From the NCBI RefSeq assembly GCF_951805225.1, contig NZ_OX638201.1, forward strand, positions 4,650,001-4,714,000: a stretch of DNA of 64,000 bases, given 5' to 3'. The position numbers were made by a program, and so were the translations under genes. The DNA comes from an uncultured Flavobacterium sp. (GTDB lineage: Bacteria; Bacteroidota; Bacteroidia; Flavobacteriales; Flavobacteriaceae). The notes under the pieces are model-generated. The model was not told the DNA's origin, did not search any database, and worked only from the letters and a program-made list of their open reading frames with translations. Positions within the stretch are counted from its first letter, which is position 1. Every line of letters starts with the position of its first letter. This document shows positions 35,506 to 44,539 of the stretch, in pieces.

Positions 35506-36489
35506 ATGAAAAGAATACTTATTACCGGAGCAGCAGGATTTTTAGGATCGCATTTGTGCGACCGATTCATTAAAGAAGGCTATTATGTTATTGGAATGGA
35601 TAATCTGATTACGGGAGATCTTAAAAATATAGAACATTTATTCAAGTTAGAACATTTCGAATTTTATCATCACGACATTACCAAGTTTGTACACATTCCG
35701 GGTGATTTAGATTATATACTACATTTTGCTTCACCTGCGAGCCCAATCGATTATTTAAAGATTCCGATACAAACCTTAAAAGTTGGTTCATTAGGGACTC
35801 ATAATTTATTAGGATTAGCAAGAGTTAAGAAAGCAAGAATTTTGATTGCGTCAACATCTGAAGTTTACGGAGATCCGTTAGTTCATCCACAAACCGAAGA
35901 GTATTACGGAAACGTAAACACAATAGGTCCGCGTGGCGTTTATGATGAAGCAAAACGTTTTCAGGAATCAATAACAATGGCGTATCATACGTTTCACGGT
36001 GTAGAAACCAGAATCGTTCGTATTTTTAATACTTATGGACCAAGAATGCGCTTGAACGACGGTCGTGTAATTCCAGCTTTTATTGGTCAGGCTTTGCGTG
36101 GAGAAGATTTAACCATTTTTGGAGACGGAATGCAAACCCGTTCTTTTTGTTATGTAGACGATCAGGTTGAAGGTATTTTCAGATTATTACATTCAGATTA
36201 CGTTTATCCTGTAAACATTGGAAATCCGGACGAAATTACAATTAAGGATTTTGCCGAAGAAATTATCAAATTAACAGGAACAAATCAGAAAGTGGTTTAT
36301 CATCCTTTGCCAATAAATGACCCTTTGCAACGTCAACCAGATACTACAAAAGCAAAAGAATTATTAGGTTGGGAAGCAAAAGTGAATCGTGCAGAAGGAA
36401 TGAAAATTACGTACGATTATTTTAAATCACTTTCAAAAGAAGAACTTTCAAAAGAAGAACATAAAGATTTTTCAAGTTACATAAAGTAA
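35506..36489 (+). CDS. UDP-glucuronic acid decarboxylase-like SDR enzyme
   Basis: A 327-aa extended short-chain dehydrogenase with the NAD loop GAAGFLGSH (residues 8-16), the STSEVYGDP segment and a YDEAK active site (Tyr/Lys) after [17 protein letters not shown] and the [15 protein letters not shown] segment are characteristic of UDP-xylose synthases. It should make UDP-xylose (or UDP-4-keto-pentose) for the polymer. The C-terminus ends in a small duplicated [11 protein letters not shown] stretch. Confidence 0.88.
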   Translation: MKRILITGAAGFLGSHLCDRFIKEGYYVIGMDNLITGDLKNIEHLFKLEHFEFYHHDITKFVHIPGDLDYILHFASPASPIDYLKIPIQTLKVGSLGTHNLLGLARVKKARILIASTSEVYGDPLVHPQTEEYYGNVNTIGPRGVYDEAKRFQESITMAYHTFHGVETRIVRIFNTYGPRMRLNDGRVIPAFIGQALRGEDLTIFGDGMQTRSFCYVDDQVEGIFRLLHSDYVYPVNIGNPDEITIKDFAEEIIKLTGTNQKVVYHPLPINDPLQRQPDTTKAKELLGWEAKVNRAEGMKITYDYFKSLSKEELSKEEHKDFSSYIK

Positions 36490-36522
36490 TAAAAGCATAA
36501 ATAAAGAAGACATTACAATCTA

Positions 36523-37290
36523 ATGAGCGAATTAGTATCTATTATAATTCCAACATATAATACTGAAAAGTTCATTGGGTTGACTTTGCAATCAGTTCAA
36601 AATCAAAGTTATCAAAACTGGGAAGCAATTTTAGTTGATGACGCATCTACAGATAAAACAGTTGAAATCATAAAAGATTTTGCTGAAAAAGATAATAGGA
36701 TAAAACTCTTTCAACTTGCTAAAAATTCTGGAAACGGAGGTGCCCGAAATATTGCTTTAGAAAAAGCAACCGGAAAATATATTGCTTATTTAGACGCTGA
36801 TGATTTATGGTTTCCATCTAAATTAGAAAAACAGATTCAGTTTTTAAAAGCAAACGATTTGCCTTTTACGTTTAGTTTTTATGATTGTATTGATGAAGAA
36901 GGAAACAATTTAAACAGAAGAGTTGAAGCTCCGTTAAACCTAACTTACAATCAATTGTTTTTTTGCAATTATGTAGGCAATTTAACGGCGATCTATGATT
37001 CTGATTACTTCGGAAAAATTGTAATCGAAGCGACACAAAAAAGACAAGATTGGAGATTGTGGCTTACTATTGTAAAACAAATCAAAGAAACAAAGCCAGT
37101 TCCGGAACCTTTGGCATTTTACAGAATAAGAAAAGATTCTATTTCGTCTTCAAAATTCAAATTGATAAAACACAATTTTGGTGTTTACAGAAATTTTCAC
37201 GGATTTAATTTTGTGTTTTCTGTTTTATTAATGTTCCGATTTTTATTCACGCAATTGATTATTAAGCCAAAATATATAAAGAAAGGATAG
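36523..37290 (+). CDS. Family 2 glycosyltransferase
   Basis: A 255-aa GT-A enzyme: VSIIIPTYNTEKFIGLTLQS at the N-terminus, VDDASTDKT, GGARNIALEKATGKYIAYLD, DADDLWFPSKLEKQ as the DxD region, and RQDWRLWLTIVKQ near the acceptor site. It is similar in layout to TuaG-like transferases. It ends just before the palindrome cluster. Confidence 0.92.
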   Translation: MSELVSIIIPTYNTEKFIGLTLQSVQNQSYQNWEAILVDDASTDKTVEIIKDFAEKDNRIKLFQLAKNSGNGGARNIALEKATGKYIAYLDADDLWFPSKLEKQIQFLKANDLPFTFSFYDCIDEEGNNLNRRVEAPLNLTYNQLFFCNYVGNLTAIYDSDYFGKIVIEATQKRQDWRLWLTIVKQIKETKPVPEPLAFYRIRKDSISSSKFKLIKHNFGVYRNFHGFNFVFSVLLMFRFLFTQLIIKPKYIKKG

Positions 37291-37293
37291 TAT

Positions 37294-37520
37294 TCTCTAA
37301 GGTCGTAAATTGCGACCTTAGAGAAATAGGTTTCCATTTTAAATCTTGATGTCGCAAATTGCGACATCAAGATTAGAATATTCATCAAGATTGGAGATCA
37401 CAATTTGTGATCTCCAATTATCAAATCCTATTTTGATAAGTTCAAACATAAAATCTTATAAAAACTTGAGGTCACAAATTGTGACATCAAGTTTTCAAGG
37501 TCACAAATTGTGACCTTGAA
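37294..37520. repeat. Cluster of five related palindromes next to an ORF6N gene
   Basis: Palindromes lie at 37294-37324 (12-nt arms), 37342-37374 (16-nt arms), 37390-37418 (14-nt arms), 37461-37495 (one mismatch) and 37494-37520. All share a centre like GTCACAAATTGTGAC or GTCGCAAATTGCGAC. Between them, 37403-37456 aligns with a stretch of the adjacent ORF6N gene including TTCAAACATAAAATCT, so part of the cluster is a decayed copy of that gene. On the minus strand several palindromes read as L-R/M-S-Q-F/I-V-T-like peptides, the same motif the gene encodes at its own palindrome. Confidence 0.8.
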
Positions 37521-37527
37521 GAATGTA

Positions 37528-38049
37528 TTATTTTTTATATCCAATTTTTACTCTTTCATTTCCATCTTCTTTTTTCTCAGTTAGTTCATCTAAATAAGAA
37601 AAAACCAATTCTATATTTTTATCATGATTCTCTAACTTCTTTTGAATCTGCAGAATATCAACTTTAATTTCAGTTGTATCCAGCAGCATTTGTCTCACTT
37701 TCGTGAAAATACGCATGATTTGAATATTGGTTTGAATAGCTTTGTCGCTTTTTAGAACGCTTGATAGCATTAAGACACCGTGTTCTGTGAAAACAGAAGG
37801 TGTTTTTCGAATTCCTCCCCAACTTGATATCACAGTTTGTGATATCAAGTTATTAAATTCAGTTTGAGATAATTCAAACATAAAATCTACTGGAAATCTG
37901 GAGATATTTCTTTTAACAGCCTGTTTTAAAACTCTGGTTTCAATTCCATAAAGTAAAGCCAAATCACGATCAAGCATGACTTTTTGACCACGTATAAAAT
38001 ATATTTTGTTTGAAATAGTTTCTTCAGAAAGCAGAGAATGATCGTCCAT
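37528..38049 (-). CDS. ORF6N-domain protein
   Basis: A 173-aa protein. The ORF6N DNA-binding domain occupies about residues 10-95: IYFIRGQKVMLDRDLALLYG, RFPVDFMFELSQTEFNNLIS, then SSWGGIRKTPSVFTEHGVLM. A coiled-coil tail follows. ORF6N domains come from phage regulatory proteins but are widespread as single genes in Bacteroidota chromosomes. The gene carries an internal palindrome at 37821-37851, encoding LISQTVISS, that is the same type as the five outside its 3' end. Confidence 0.9.
   Translation of the reverse strand: MDDHSLLSEETISNKIYFIRGQKVMLDRDLALLYGIETRVLKQAVKRNISRFPVDFMFELSQTEFNNLISQTVISSWGGIRKTPSVFTEHGVLMLSSVLKSDKAIQTNIQIMRIFTKVRQMLLDTTEIKVDILQIQKKLENHDKNIELVFSYLDELTEKKEDGNERVKIGYKK
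37821..37851. repeat. Palindrome inside the ORF6N gene
   Basis: AACTTGATATCACA (37821-37834) and TGTGATATCAAGTT (37838-37851) are perfect reverse complements around GTT. It encodes part of the ORF6N domain and resembles the intergenic palindromes at 37294-37520. Confidence 0.85.
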
Positions 38050-38059
38050 GAGTTTTTTA

Positions 38060-39379
38060 TTAGCAAAAACAAATGTAAGATTTAAATTGCTTTAATTTTC
38101 CTCGATTGGTTCTTTCCAGAACTGTTTTTCGGGTAAAAGTGAAGTTCAAATTGGGTTCAAGATACAATGCAATAGCTTCTTTAATTTTCTCAATTTGATT
38201 TGAATCTAATTCATTTTCAGAAATATATTCGATTTCAAAAGAATCTAATTTTGTTTGTTTGATGATAAATTCTTTTACATTTCCGTCATCTTCAATGATG
38301 CTTTTGGTTACATAATAAAACGTCAAACCGGGAGATTTTTTTCCGCTTGGTAAAATGGCAACATCATTTGTTCTTCCAATTAATTTCTTTAAGATTGGTT
38401 TTTGTGGCGTACTTTTTTCGTCTAAAATTCCAATATCGCCAATATCATATCTTACAAAAGGATTCGCTTTATTAAAGAGAGAAGTAATCACAATTCGGCC
38501 TTCTTTCCCGTAAGGAAGAATATTATTATTATCGTCTAAAATTTCTACAAAAAGTGTTTCTGCGTTAATCTGCCATTCACCTTTTGGATTTTCAAAAGCA
38601 ATTAAATCAAGTTCTGATGCTCCATATTCATTGATTATCGGAATACCGAATTGCTTTTCTAAAAGTTTTTTATCCGATTCAAAAAGCATTTCCGAAGTAA
38701 CAAAACAAGCTTTTAAGGTTGGACAGATTTCTTTTAATACGATATTTTTCTTTTCTAAATATTTCGCAAATAAAACAATCGAGCTTGTATAACCATTGAC
38801 ATAATCGAATTTTTTCGTTTTGAATTTTTTTAGAAATTTCTCCAAAATTTCATCAGATAAATCGAAAACCGGAAATCGAAAACGGCCACCTAAAAAATCT
38901 TTGAAACGTTCTTTATGATATCCAATAAAATCCATTGGAATACCATAAAAACGAGCTTGATAGGAATGATTAAAATCAATCCCGAACCAACCAAAACGCA
39001 TAATATTTGATGCCCAGGTTAAGGCGTGAGAATATTTATCTTTTGCAAAAACAAAAGGTGTTCCACTAGATCCTGATGTTTTGTTGAGGTAAACGTTTTT
39101 TAAAGTATAACCTTTTGAAAGTCTTTCGCTAAGCGGTTTTTGCAAATTTTGTTTGTTCAGAATAGGTAAATCTTCCCATTTCAAATCTGTTTTATTCCCG
39201 ACTAATTCTTTGTAGAAAGAGTTATTTTGTAAATGAAAAGCGACAATTTCTTCTTTTTTATTCTGCAGAAAAAGAGTGTATTCTTCTTCAGATAAATTTA
39301 CGATTTGGTTCAATTCGGCTTTAGCTTTCTTTATTGGAAAACCATTTAATTGAAGCGAAATGTCGAAAAGAGAAATCAT
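38060..39379 (-). CDS. CapK/phenylacetate-CoA-ligase-like adenylating enzyme
   Basis: A 439-aa ANL-superfamily protein: LNKTSGSSGTPFVFAKDKYS is the ATP loop, NEYGASELDLIAFENP the adenylate-binding motif, and PFVRYDIGDIGIL with LKKLIGRTNDVAILPSGKKS the hinge. CapK-type relatives occur in capsule and O-antigen loci, where they may activate acyl groups that decorate sugars. It ends 11 bases before the ORF6N gene on the same strand. Confidence 0.88.
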   Translation of the reverse strand: MISLFDISLQLNGFPIKKAKAELNQIVNLSEEEYTLFLQNKKEEIVAFHLQNNSFYKELVGNKTDLKWEDLPILNKQNLQKPLSERLSKGYTLKNVYLNKTSGSSGTPFVFAKDKYSHALTWASNIMRFGWFGIDFNHSYQARFYGIPMDFIGYHKERFKDFLGGRFRFPVFDLSDEILEKFLKKFKTKKFDYVNGYTSSIVLFAKYLEKKNIVLKEICPTLKACFVTSEMLFESDKKLLEKQFGIPIINEYGASELDLIAFENPKGEWQINAETLFVEILDDNNNILPYGKEGRIVITSLFNKANPFVRYDIGDIGILDEKSTPQKPILKKLIGRTNDVAILPSGKKSPGLTFYYVTKSIIEDDGNVKEFIIKQTKLDSFEIEYISENELDSNQIEKIKEAIALYLEPNLNFTFTRKTVLERTNRGKLKQFKSYICFC

Positions 39380-39481
39380 TTATGGGTTGAATTTTCGTCA
39401 AAAATAATATTATCCCATTACTAACAGAGAAGAATCACGAACTTTTTAAGATTTAATTATTTTTTACGTACAAAAGCAATT

Positions 39482-39489
39482 ATTTTTGC
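39482..39489 (+). promoter_or_regulatory. -7 promoter element of purD
   Basis: TATTTTTG (TAnnTTTG) 25 bases before the purD ATG. Confidence 0.5.
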
Positions 39490-39513
39490 ACCACAACTAA
39501 ATACAACTATAAC

Positions 39514-40788
39514 ATGACAATTTTACTATTAGGATCGGGAGGAAGAGAGCATGCTTTTGCGTGGAAAATGATTCAGAGTCCGCTTTGCGAAAAACTTTTT
39601 GTTGCACCAGGAAATGCAGGAACGGCTGCTATTGCTACAAACGTTGCAATGTCTCCAACTGATTTTGATGCTATTAAAGCATTTGTATTGCAGGAAAACG
39701 TAAAAATGGTTGTTGTAGGACCAGAAGATCCTTTGGTGAAAGGAATTTACGATTATTTTAAAAATGACGAAAGTTTACAACATATTCCGGTTATTGGGCC
39801 ATCAAAATTAGGTGCACAATTAGAAGGAAGTAAAGAATTTGCAAAAGAATTCTTGATGAAACACAATATTCCAACAGCAGCTTACGATAGTTTTACTGCG
39901 GAAACTGTTGAAAATGGATGTGCGTTCTTAGAAATTTTACAACCTCCATATGTTTTAAAAGCTGATGGTTTAGCAGCAGGAAAAGGTGTTTTGATTATTC
40001 AGGATCTTGAAGAGGCAAAAACAGAATTGAGAAACATGTTGGTTCATGAAAAATTTGGAGCAGCAAGTTCAAAAGTAGTTATTGAAGAATTTCTTGACGG
40101 AATCGAATTAAGCTGTTTCGTTTTGACTGACGGAAAAAGCTATAAAATTCTTCCAACTGCAAAAGATTACAAACGTATTGGCGAAGGTGATACAGGATTA
40201 AATACAGGCGGAATGGGAGCAGTTTCTCCAGTTCCTTACGTTGACGCTGTTTTGATGGAAAAAATCGAAACTCGTATCGTAAAACCAACAATTGAAGGTT
40301 TCCAAAAAGACGGAATCGAATATAAAGGATTTGTATTTATTGGTTTGATTAATGTAAAAAATGAACCAATTGTTATTGAATACAATGTGAGAATGGGTGA
40401 TCCGGAAACTGAAGTTGTGGTTCCAAGATTAAAATCTGATTTGGTTGCATTGTTTCAATCCGTTGCAGATCAAAAGTTAGATACTTTCGAATTAGAAGTT
40501 GATCCAAGAAGTGCAACTACAATTATGGTAGTTTCTGGTGGATATCCTGAAGATTTTGAAAAAGGAAAAGTAATTACCGGATTAGAAAATATTACAGATT
40601 CTATAGTTTTTCATGCAGGAACAAAATTAGATAACGAAAATGTCGTTAGTAATGGAGGACGTGTATTGACTGTAACATCTTATGGTGACGATTTCCAACA
40701 GGCCATAAAAAAATCTTACCAAAATATAGATAAACTAAATTTTGATAAGATGTATTTTAGAAAAGATATCGGCTTCGATCTAATATAA
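39514..40788 (+). CDS. purD: Phosphoribosylamine-glycine ligase
   Basis: This enzyme catalyses the second step of purine synthesis, the ATP-dependent joining of glycine to phosphoribosylamine. The 424-aa protein has LLLGSGGREHAFAWKM at the start, the ATP-grasp domain with VLKADGLAAGKGVLI, the GEGDTGLNTGGMGAVSP loop and EYNVRMGDPETEVV as the metal-binding region. It is monocistronic with its own promoter and terminator. Confidence 0.97.
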   Translation: MTILLLGSGGREHAFAWKMIQSPLCEKLFVAPGNAGTAAIATNVAMSPTDFDAIKAFVLQENVKMVVVGPEDPLVKGIYDYFKNDESLQHIPVIGPSKLGAQLEGSKEFAKEFLMKHNIPTAAYDSFTAETVENGCAFLEILQPPYVLKADGLAAGKGVLIIQDLEEAKTELRNMLVHEKFGAASSKVVIEEFLDGIELSCFVLTDGKSYKILPTAKDYKRIGEGDTGLNTGGMGAVSPVPYVDAVLMEKIETRIVKPTIEGFQKDGIEYKGFVFIGLINVKNEPIVIEYNVRMGDPETEVVVPRLKSDLVALFQSVADQKLDTFELEVDPRSATTIMVVSGGYPEDFEKGKVITGLENITDSIVFHAGTKLDNENVVSNGGRVLTVTSYGDDFQQAIKKSYQNIDKLNFDKMYFRKDIGFDLI

Positions 40789-40797
40789 AATGAATTC

Positions 40798-40830
40798 TCT
40801 AACCCTTTTCGAAGGGTTAGATACTTTTTA
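40798..40830 (+). terminator. Terminator of purD
   Basis: TCTAACCCTT-ttcg-AAGGGTTAGA-like stem (40798-40821), followed by TACTTTTTATTTT. Confidence 0.82.
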
Positions 40831-41058
40831 TTTTAAAAAAGAGTGAGCTGTTGTATCTTGGTTTTCTGTTCCAGCGTCATCAAATATGCGTAATTGTTTA
40901 ATCCAATAAACGATTGCACATGCGCAAATGGTCATAAAAATCCAGTTAATTGTATTAGCACCAAACCAAGTAATTAGTTCTAAATGACGTAAAAAGTCAA
41001 GAGGAGCAAATAAAATGTTAACGAATAAGTATTGTATTCCTTCAAAAAAAGCTGTCAT
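40828..41058 (-). CDS. Small membrane protein, DUF6341-like
   Basis: A 76-aa protein with two membrane-compatible segments (FEGIQYLFVNILFAPLDFL and TINWIFMTICACAIVYWI) and a short polar tail. It resembles the DUF6341 proteins found beside DUF6427 and upp genes in flavobacteria (names from memory). Function unknown. Confidence 0.72.
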   Translation of the reverse strand: MTAFFEGIQYLFVNILFAPLDFLRHLELITWFGANTINWIFMTICACAIVYWIKQLRIFDDAGTENQDTTAHSFLK

Positions 41059-41198
41059 AATTTATAAAATTATATGTTATTTATTGTTTTGTAACGCATT
41101 GAAGTTAAAATTCAATTAATAGAATCTTTTTTCAACTTGTTGGTTTTTCCTTTTAAACAAGTATTATATTTACAATCACAAAAGTATAAAATATCCTT

Positions 41199-42128
41199 AT
41201 GATAACAAGTGTTTTTAAAAAATCTACGCCATTAAATTATTCATTGGTCGTAATTTTAATACTGGTTTTCTTTTTCCTGTTCCAAATCCAAGAACCTTCC
41301 TGGATTAATAATTACTTTTTGGGATTTCAAAAAGTTAGTTTATTGTGCTTTATATTGGCTTCTTTTTTTATGATTAATTTCATTGTAAAAAAGAACGGGC
41401 TCAGTAAAGACAATGGTTATGCGATATTTTTCTATTTGTTGTTTGTATTGTTTTTCCCTACAATATTTAATAATCCAAATGTAATTTATGCTAACTTTTT
41501 TCTTTTATTAGCCTTGCGACGATTGATTTCATTACAATCATTGAAAGCTTCTAAAGAAAAAATATTTGACGCTTCATTTTGGATTTTTGTAGCTGCTTTA
41601 TTTCAATTTTGGTGTGTTCTCTTTATTATTTTAGTATTTATATCAATTGTTTTTCACGTTTCAAGAGATTATAGAAACTGGGTTTTACCATTTATTGCGC
41701 TTCTGGCTGTTTCAATTGTCTTTTTAATGATATCATTAATCTTTCATATTAATGCGATTGAATTTTTAGAAAAAAGAGCAGTAATTGATTTTAACATTGA
41801 TTATTTTAAGAATAATTACGAGAACGGAGCACTTTCTATCTACGTTGCAATATCCTTGTTTTTTGTAGTTTCAATGTTAATGACATTATCAAACAGACCA
41901 CAAATTGTACATACTTCGTATAAAAAAGTGATTGCATGTTTTTTTATTGCTGTGGCTGTTTATATCATTTCGCCTGATAAAAGTAATGACCTATTGTTGT
42001 TTAGTATTGCACCTTTAACGATTATGGCGGCAAGTCATGTCGAGTATATGCAGCAAAAACTCAATAACGAAATTGTTTTTTATGTGTTGATTTGCTGCAG
42101 TTTATTTACCTATTTTTCTCAATTATAG
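41199..42128 (+). CDS. Polytopic membrane protein, DUF6427-like
   Basis: A 309-aa protein with about eight or nine membrane helices and no catalytic motif that I recognise. It fits the DUF6427 family of Flavobacteriia (name from memory). The C-terminus overlaps the convergent upp gene by 6 bases. Confidence 0.75.
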   Translation: MITSVFKKSTPLNYSLVVILILVFFFLFQIQEPSWINNYFLGFQKVSLLCFILASFFMINFIVKKNGLSKDNGYAIFFYLLFVLFFPTIFNNPNVIYANFFLLLALRRLISLQSLKASKEKIFDASFWIFVAALFQFWCVLFIILVFISIVFHVSRDYRNWVLPFIALLAVSIVFLMISLIFHINAIEFLEKRAVIDFNIDYFKNNYENGALSIYVAISLFFVVSMLMTLSNRPQIVHTSYKKVIACFFIAVAVYIISPDKSNDLLLFSIAPLTIMAASHVEYMQQKLNNEIVFYVLICCSLFTYFSQL

Positions 42129-42776
42129 TTTACTTCCATAAGCAAGATCTCCGGCGTCGCCAAGTCCTGGAATAATATAGTTTTTCTCATTTAATTTCTC
42201 GTCAAGAGAAGCAACCCATAAATGGCAATTATCAGGAAGGCTTTTTTCAAGAAGAGCAATTCCTTCCGGAGCAGCTATAACAACAACAATATGAATCTCT
42301 TTTGGAGTTGCATTTTGAACTAATTTTTCATGAACAGCAACTATCGATTGTCCAGTTGCTAACATTGGATCAAGAAGCAAAACAGTTTTATCATTTATGT
42401 TTGAAAGCGCTTGATATTCAACCCGAATTTCAAATTCAGCATCATTATTTGGATGATATCTGCAAGCCGAAACAAAGCTATTTTCAGCGTGATCGAAATA
42501 GTTTAAAAAACCATTGTGTAAAGGTAAACCAGCTCTAAGAATGGAACATAAAACCAAATCACTTTCGATTTCTGTTGTTTTTTTAATACCAAGTGGAGTT
42601 TGAATTTCGACATTTTTATAAGACAGATCTTTGCTCAGTTCATACGCCATAATTTCACCAATTCGTTCTATATTTCTTCTAAAACGCATACTGTCGTTCT
42701 GAACATTCACATTTCTGATTTGACTTAAAAAGTGATTTAATACGCTATTATTTTCAGATATATAATGGATTTTCAT
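42123..42776 (-). CDS. upp: Uracil phosphoribosyltransferase
   Basis: This enzyme salvages uracil to UMP using PRPP. The 217-aa protein has RRNIERIGEIMAYELSKDL, CSILRAGLPLHNGFLNYF, the PRPP loop VLLLDPMLATGQSIVA (about 131-146) and the uracil-binding YIIPGLGDAGDLAYG at the end. Confidence 0.95.
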   Translation of the reverse strand: MKIHYISENNSVLNHFLSQIRNVNVQNDSMRFRRNIERIGEIMAYELSKDLSYKNVEIQTPLGIKKTTEIESDLVLCSILRAGLPLHNGFLNYFDHAENSFVSACRYHPNNDAEFEIRVEYQALSNINDKTVLLLDPMLATGQSIVAVHEKLVQNATPKEIHIVVVIAAPEGIALLEKSLPDNCHLWVASLDEKLNEKNYIIPGLGDAGDLAYGSKL

Positions 42777-42858
42777 AATAAAATTTTAGAATTATCAATG
42801 GTAACAGTACGATAACGAAAAAATCATCGTTTTATTCGCAGTATAAAAGTATAAAAAG

Positions 42859-42866
42859 TATCTTTG
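42859..42866 (+). promoter_or_regulatory. -7 promoter element of the DUF4254/GT9 operon
   Basis: TATCTTTG (TAnnTTTG), 20 bases before the ATG at 42887. Confidence 0.55.
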
Positions 42867-42886
42867 TAACTCTAACAAATAAAGAC

Positions 42887-43492
42887 ATGTTTTCAAAATT
42901 AGCATATTCTGTTTTCGAACAAAGCATCAAAGATTATCATCAATTTGATAATGTTGATCAACCAATAAACAATCCTTACCCTAAGGATAAATTCGAACAT
43001 TTATTATATCTAAAAAACTGGATTGACACTGTTCAATGGCATTTCGAGGATATTATTCGTGATCCGCAAATTGATCCTGTAGCAGCATTGACTTTAAAAA
43101 GAAGAATCGATGCGTCTAATCAGGAACGTACTGATATGGTGGAATATATCGATAGTTATTTTTTACAAAAATACAGCGATGTAAAAGTAAAAGATGGTGC
43201 AAAAATCAACTCTGAAAGTCCAGCTTGGGCATTTGACAGATTGTCTATTTTGGCTCTGAAAATTTATCATATGCATGAAGAAGCTACTCGTGCTGAGGCT
43301 TCACAAGAACATAGAGATAAATGTCAGGAAAAATTAAACATTCTTTTAGAACAAAGAAGTGATTTGTCTACTGCAATTGATGATTTGCTTACTGACATCG
43401 AAAATGGAGATAAATTCATGAAAGTGTACAAACAAATGAAGATGTACAATGACGATGAATTGAATCCTGTTTTATATCAAAATAAAAAATAA
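42887..43492 (+). CDS. DUF4254 protein
   Basis: A 201-aa helical protein: DNPYPKDKFEHLLYLKNWID-like start (seen as NNPYPKDKFEHLLY), VQWHFEDIIRDPQIDP and SPAWAFDRLSILALKIYHM. These are hallmarks of DUF4254, which in Bacteroidota is almost always encoded beside a GT9 glycosyltransferase. It is soluble and function is unknown; it may assist LPS core synthesis. Its stop codon directly abuts the GT9 start. Confidence 0.88.
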   Translation: MFSKLAYSVFEQSIKDYHQFDNVDQPINNPYPKDKFEHLLYLKNWIDTVQWHFEDIIRDPQIDPVAALTLKRRIDASNQERTDMVEYIDSYFLQKYSDVKVKDGAKINSESPAWAFDRLSILALKIYHMHEEATRAEASQEHRDKCQEKLNILLEQRSDLSTAIDDLLTDIENGDKFMKVYKQMKMYNDDELNPVLYQNKK

Positions 43493-44539
43493 TTGGCAGA
43501 ATTGTCCAATAAAATTAAGCATATAGCCGTCATGAGACTATCCGCAATGGGAGATGTCGCCATGACGGTTCTTGTTTTACGCGCTTTTGTAAAGCAGTAT
43601 CCTGACGTTAAACTGACAGTAATTTCACGTCCGTTTTTTAAACCTTTTTTTGACGGAATTCCGAATTTGGAGTTTTTTGCTTTTGATGAAAAAGAGCGTC
43701 ACAAAGGTTTTGCAGGACTTTTGAGATTATTTACAGATGTAAAAAAACTCAAAATTGATGCTTTTGCAGATCTTCACAATGTTTTGAGATCTAAAATTGT
43801 TAGTTTACTTTTCGCTTTAAGCGGAAAAAAAAGAGCAACTGTTGACAAAGGAAGAGAAGGTAAAAAAGAGTTAACTCGCGCCGAAAATAAAATATTCAAA
43901 CAGTTGCCAACAATGTTCGAAAGACACTCAAAAGTGTTTGAAGAACTTGGTTTTCCGCTAGATTTATCGAATCCTGAATTCCCTGAAAAAGCAATTTTAA
44001 GTTCAGATATTTTAGAAATAATTGGAGATAAAAACCAAAAATTAATTGGTATTGCACCTTTTGCACAATATGATTCTAAGGTTTATCCGCAGGATTTAAT
44101 GCAAGAAGTAATAGCAAAACTAGCTGAAAATAAAGAGCATAAAATATTACTTTTTGGTGGAGGAAAGAAAGAAATAGAAATATTAGATTCTCTTTCTCAA
44201 CCATTTGAAAATGTAATTAATATGGCTGGAAAAATTAAATTTCAGCAGGAATTACAATTGATAAGTAATCTTGATCTGATGCTTTCTATGGATTCCGGAA
44301 ATGCTCATATTGCAGCAATGTTAGGTGTAAAAGTGATCACACTTTGGGGAGCAACACATCCATATGCAGGATTTTTACCTTTTAATCAAAGTCTCGAAAA
44401 TGCTTTAACTTCAGATAGAAATCAATATCCACAATTGCCAACATCGGTTTATGGAAACAAAATCGTTGAAGGTTATGAAGATGCTATGAGAAGTATTTCT
44501 CCAGATAAAATAGTTCAAAAAATACAATTAAGCATATAA
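43493..44539 (+). CDS. Family 9 glycosyltransferase (heptosyltransferase-like)
   Basis: A 348-aa enzyme resembling LPS heptosyltransferases: HIAVMRLSAMGDVAMTVLVL at the N-terminus, ADLHNVLRSKIVSLL, then GIAPFAQYDSKVYPQDLM, and DLMLSMDSGNAHIAAMLGVK with LWGATHPYAG. It probably extends the LPS core. The start is TTG at 43493, immediately after the DUF4254 stop; the first ATG lies inside the conserved first strand, so TTG is preferred. Confidence 0.9.
   Translation: MAELSNKIKHIAVMRLSAMGDVAMTVLVLRAFVKQYPDVKLTVISRPFFKPFFDGIPNLEFFAFDEKERHKGFAGLLRLFTDVKKLKIDAFADLHNVLRSKIVSLLFALSGKKRATVDKGREGKKELTRAENKIFKQLPTMFERHSKVFEELGFPLDLSNPEFPEKAILSSDILEIIGDKNQKLIGIAPFAQYDSKVYPQDLMQEVIAKLAENKEHKILLFGGGKKEIEILDSLSQPFENVINMAGKIKFQQELQLISNLDLMLSMDSGNAHIAAMLGVKVITLWGATHPYAGFLPFNQSLENALTSDRNQYPQLPTSVYGNKIVEGYEDAMRSISPDKIVQKIQLSI

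Noticed and set aside
37294..37520. Possible CRISPR array or tandem operator array
   Set aside because: The units are palindromes of differing sequence and spacing with no constant repeat or unique spacers, and no cas genes are present. They fit decayed copies of the ORF6N gene segment better.
37528..38049. ORF6N gene as a prophage remnant
   Set aside because: It stands alone without other phage genes, and ORF6N proteins are common chromosomal genes in Bacteroidota.
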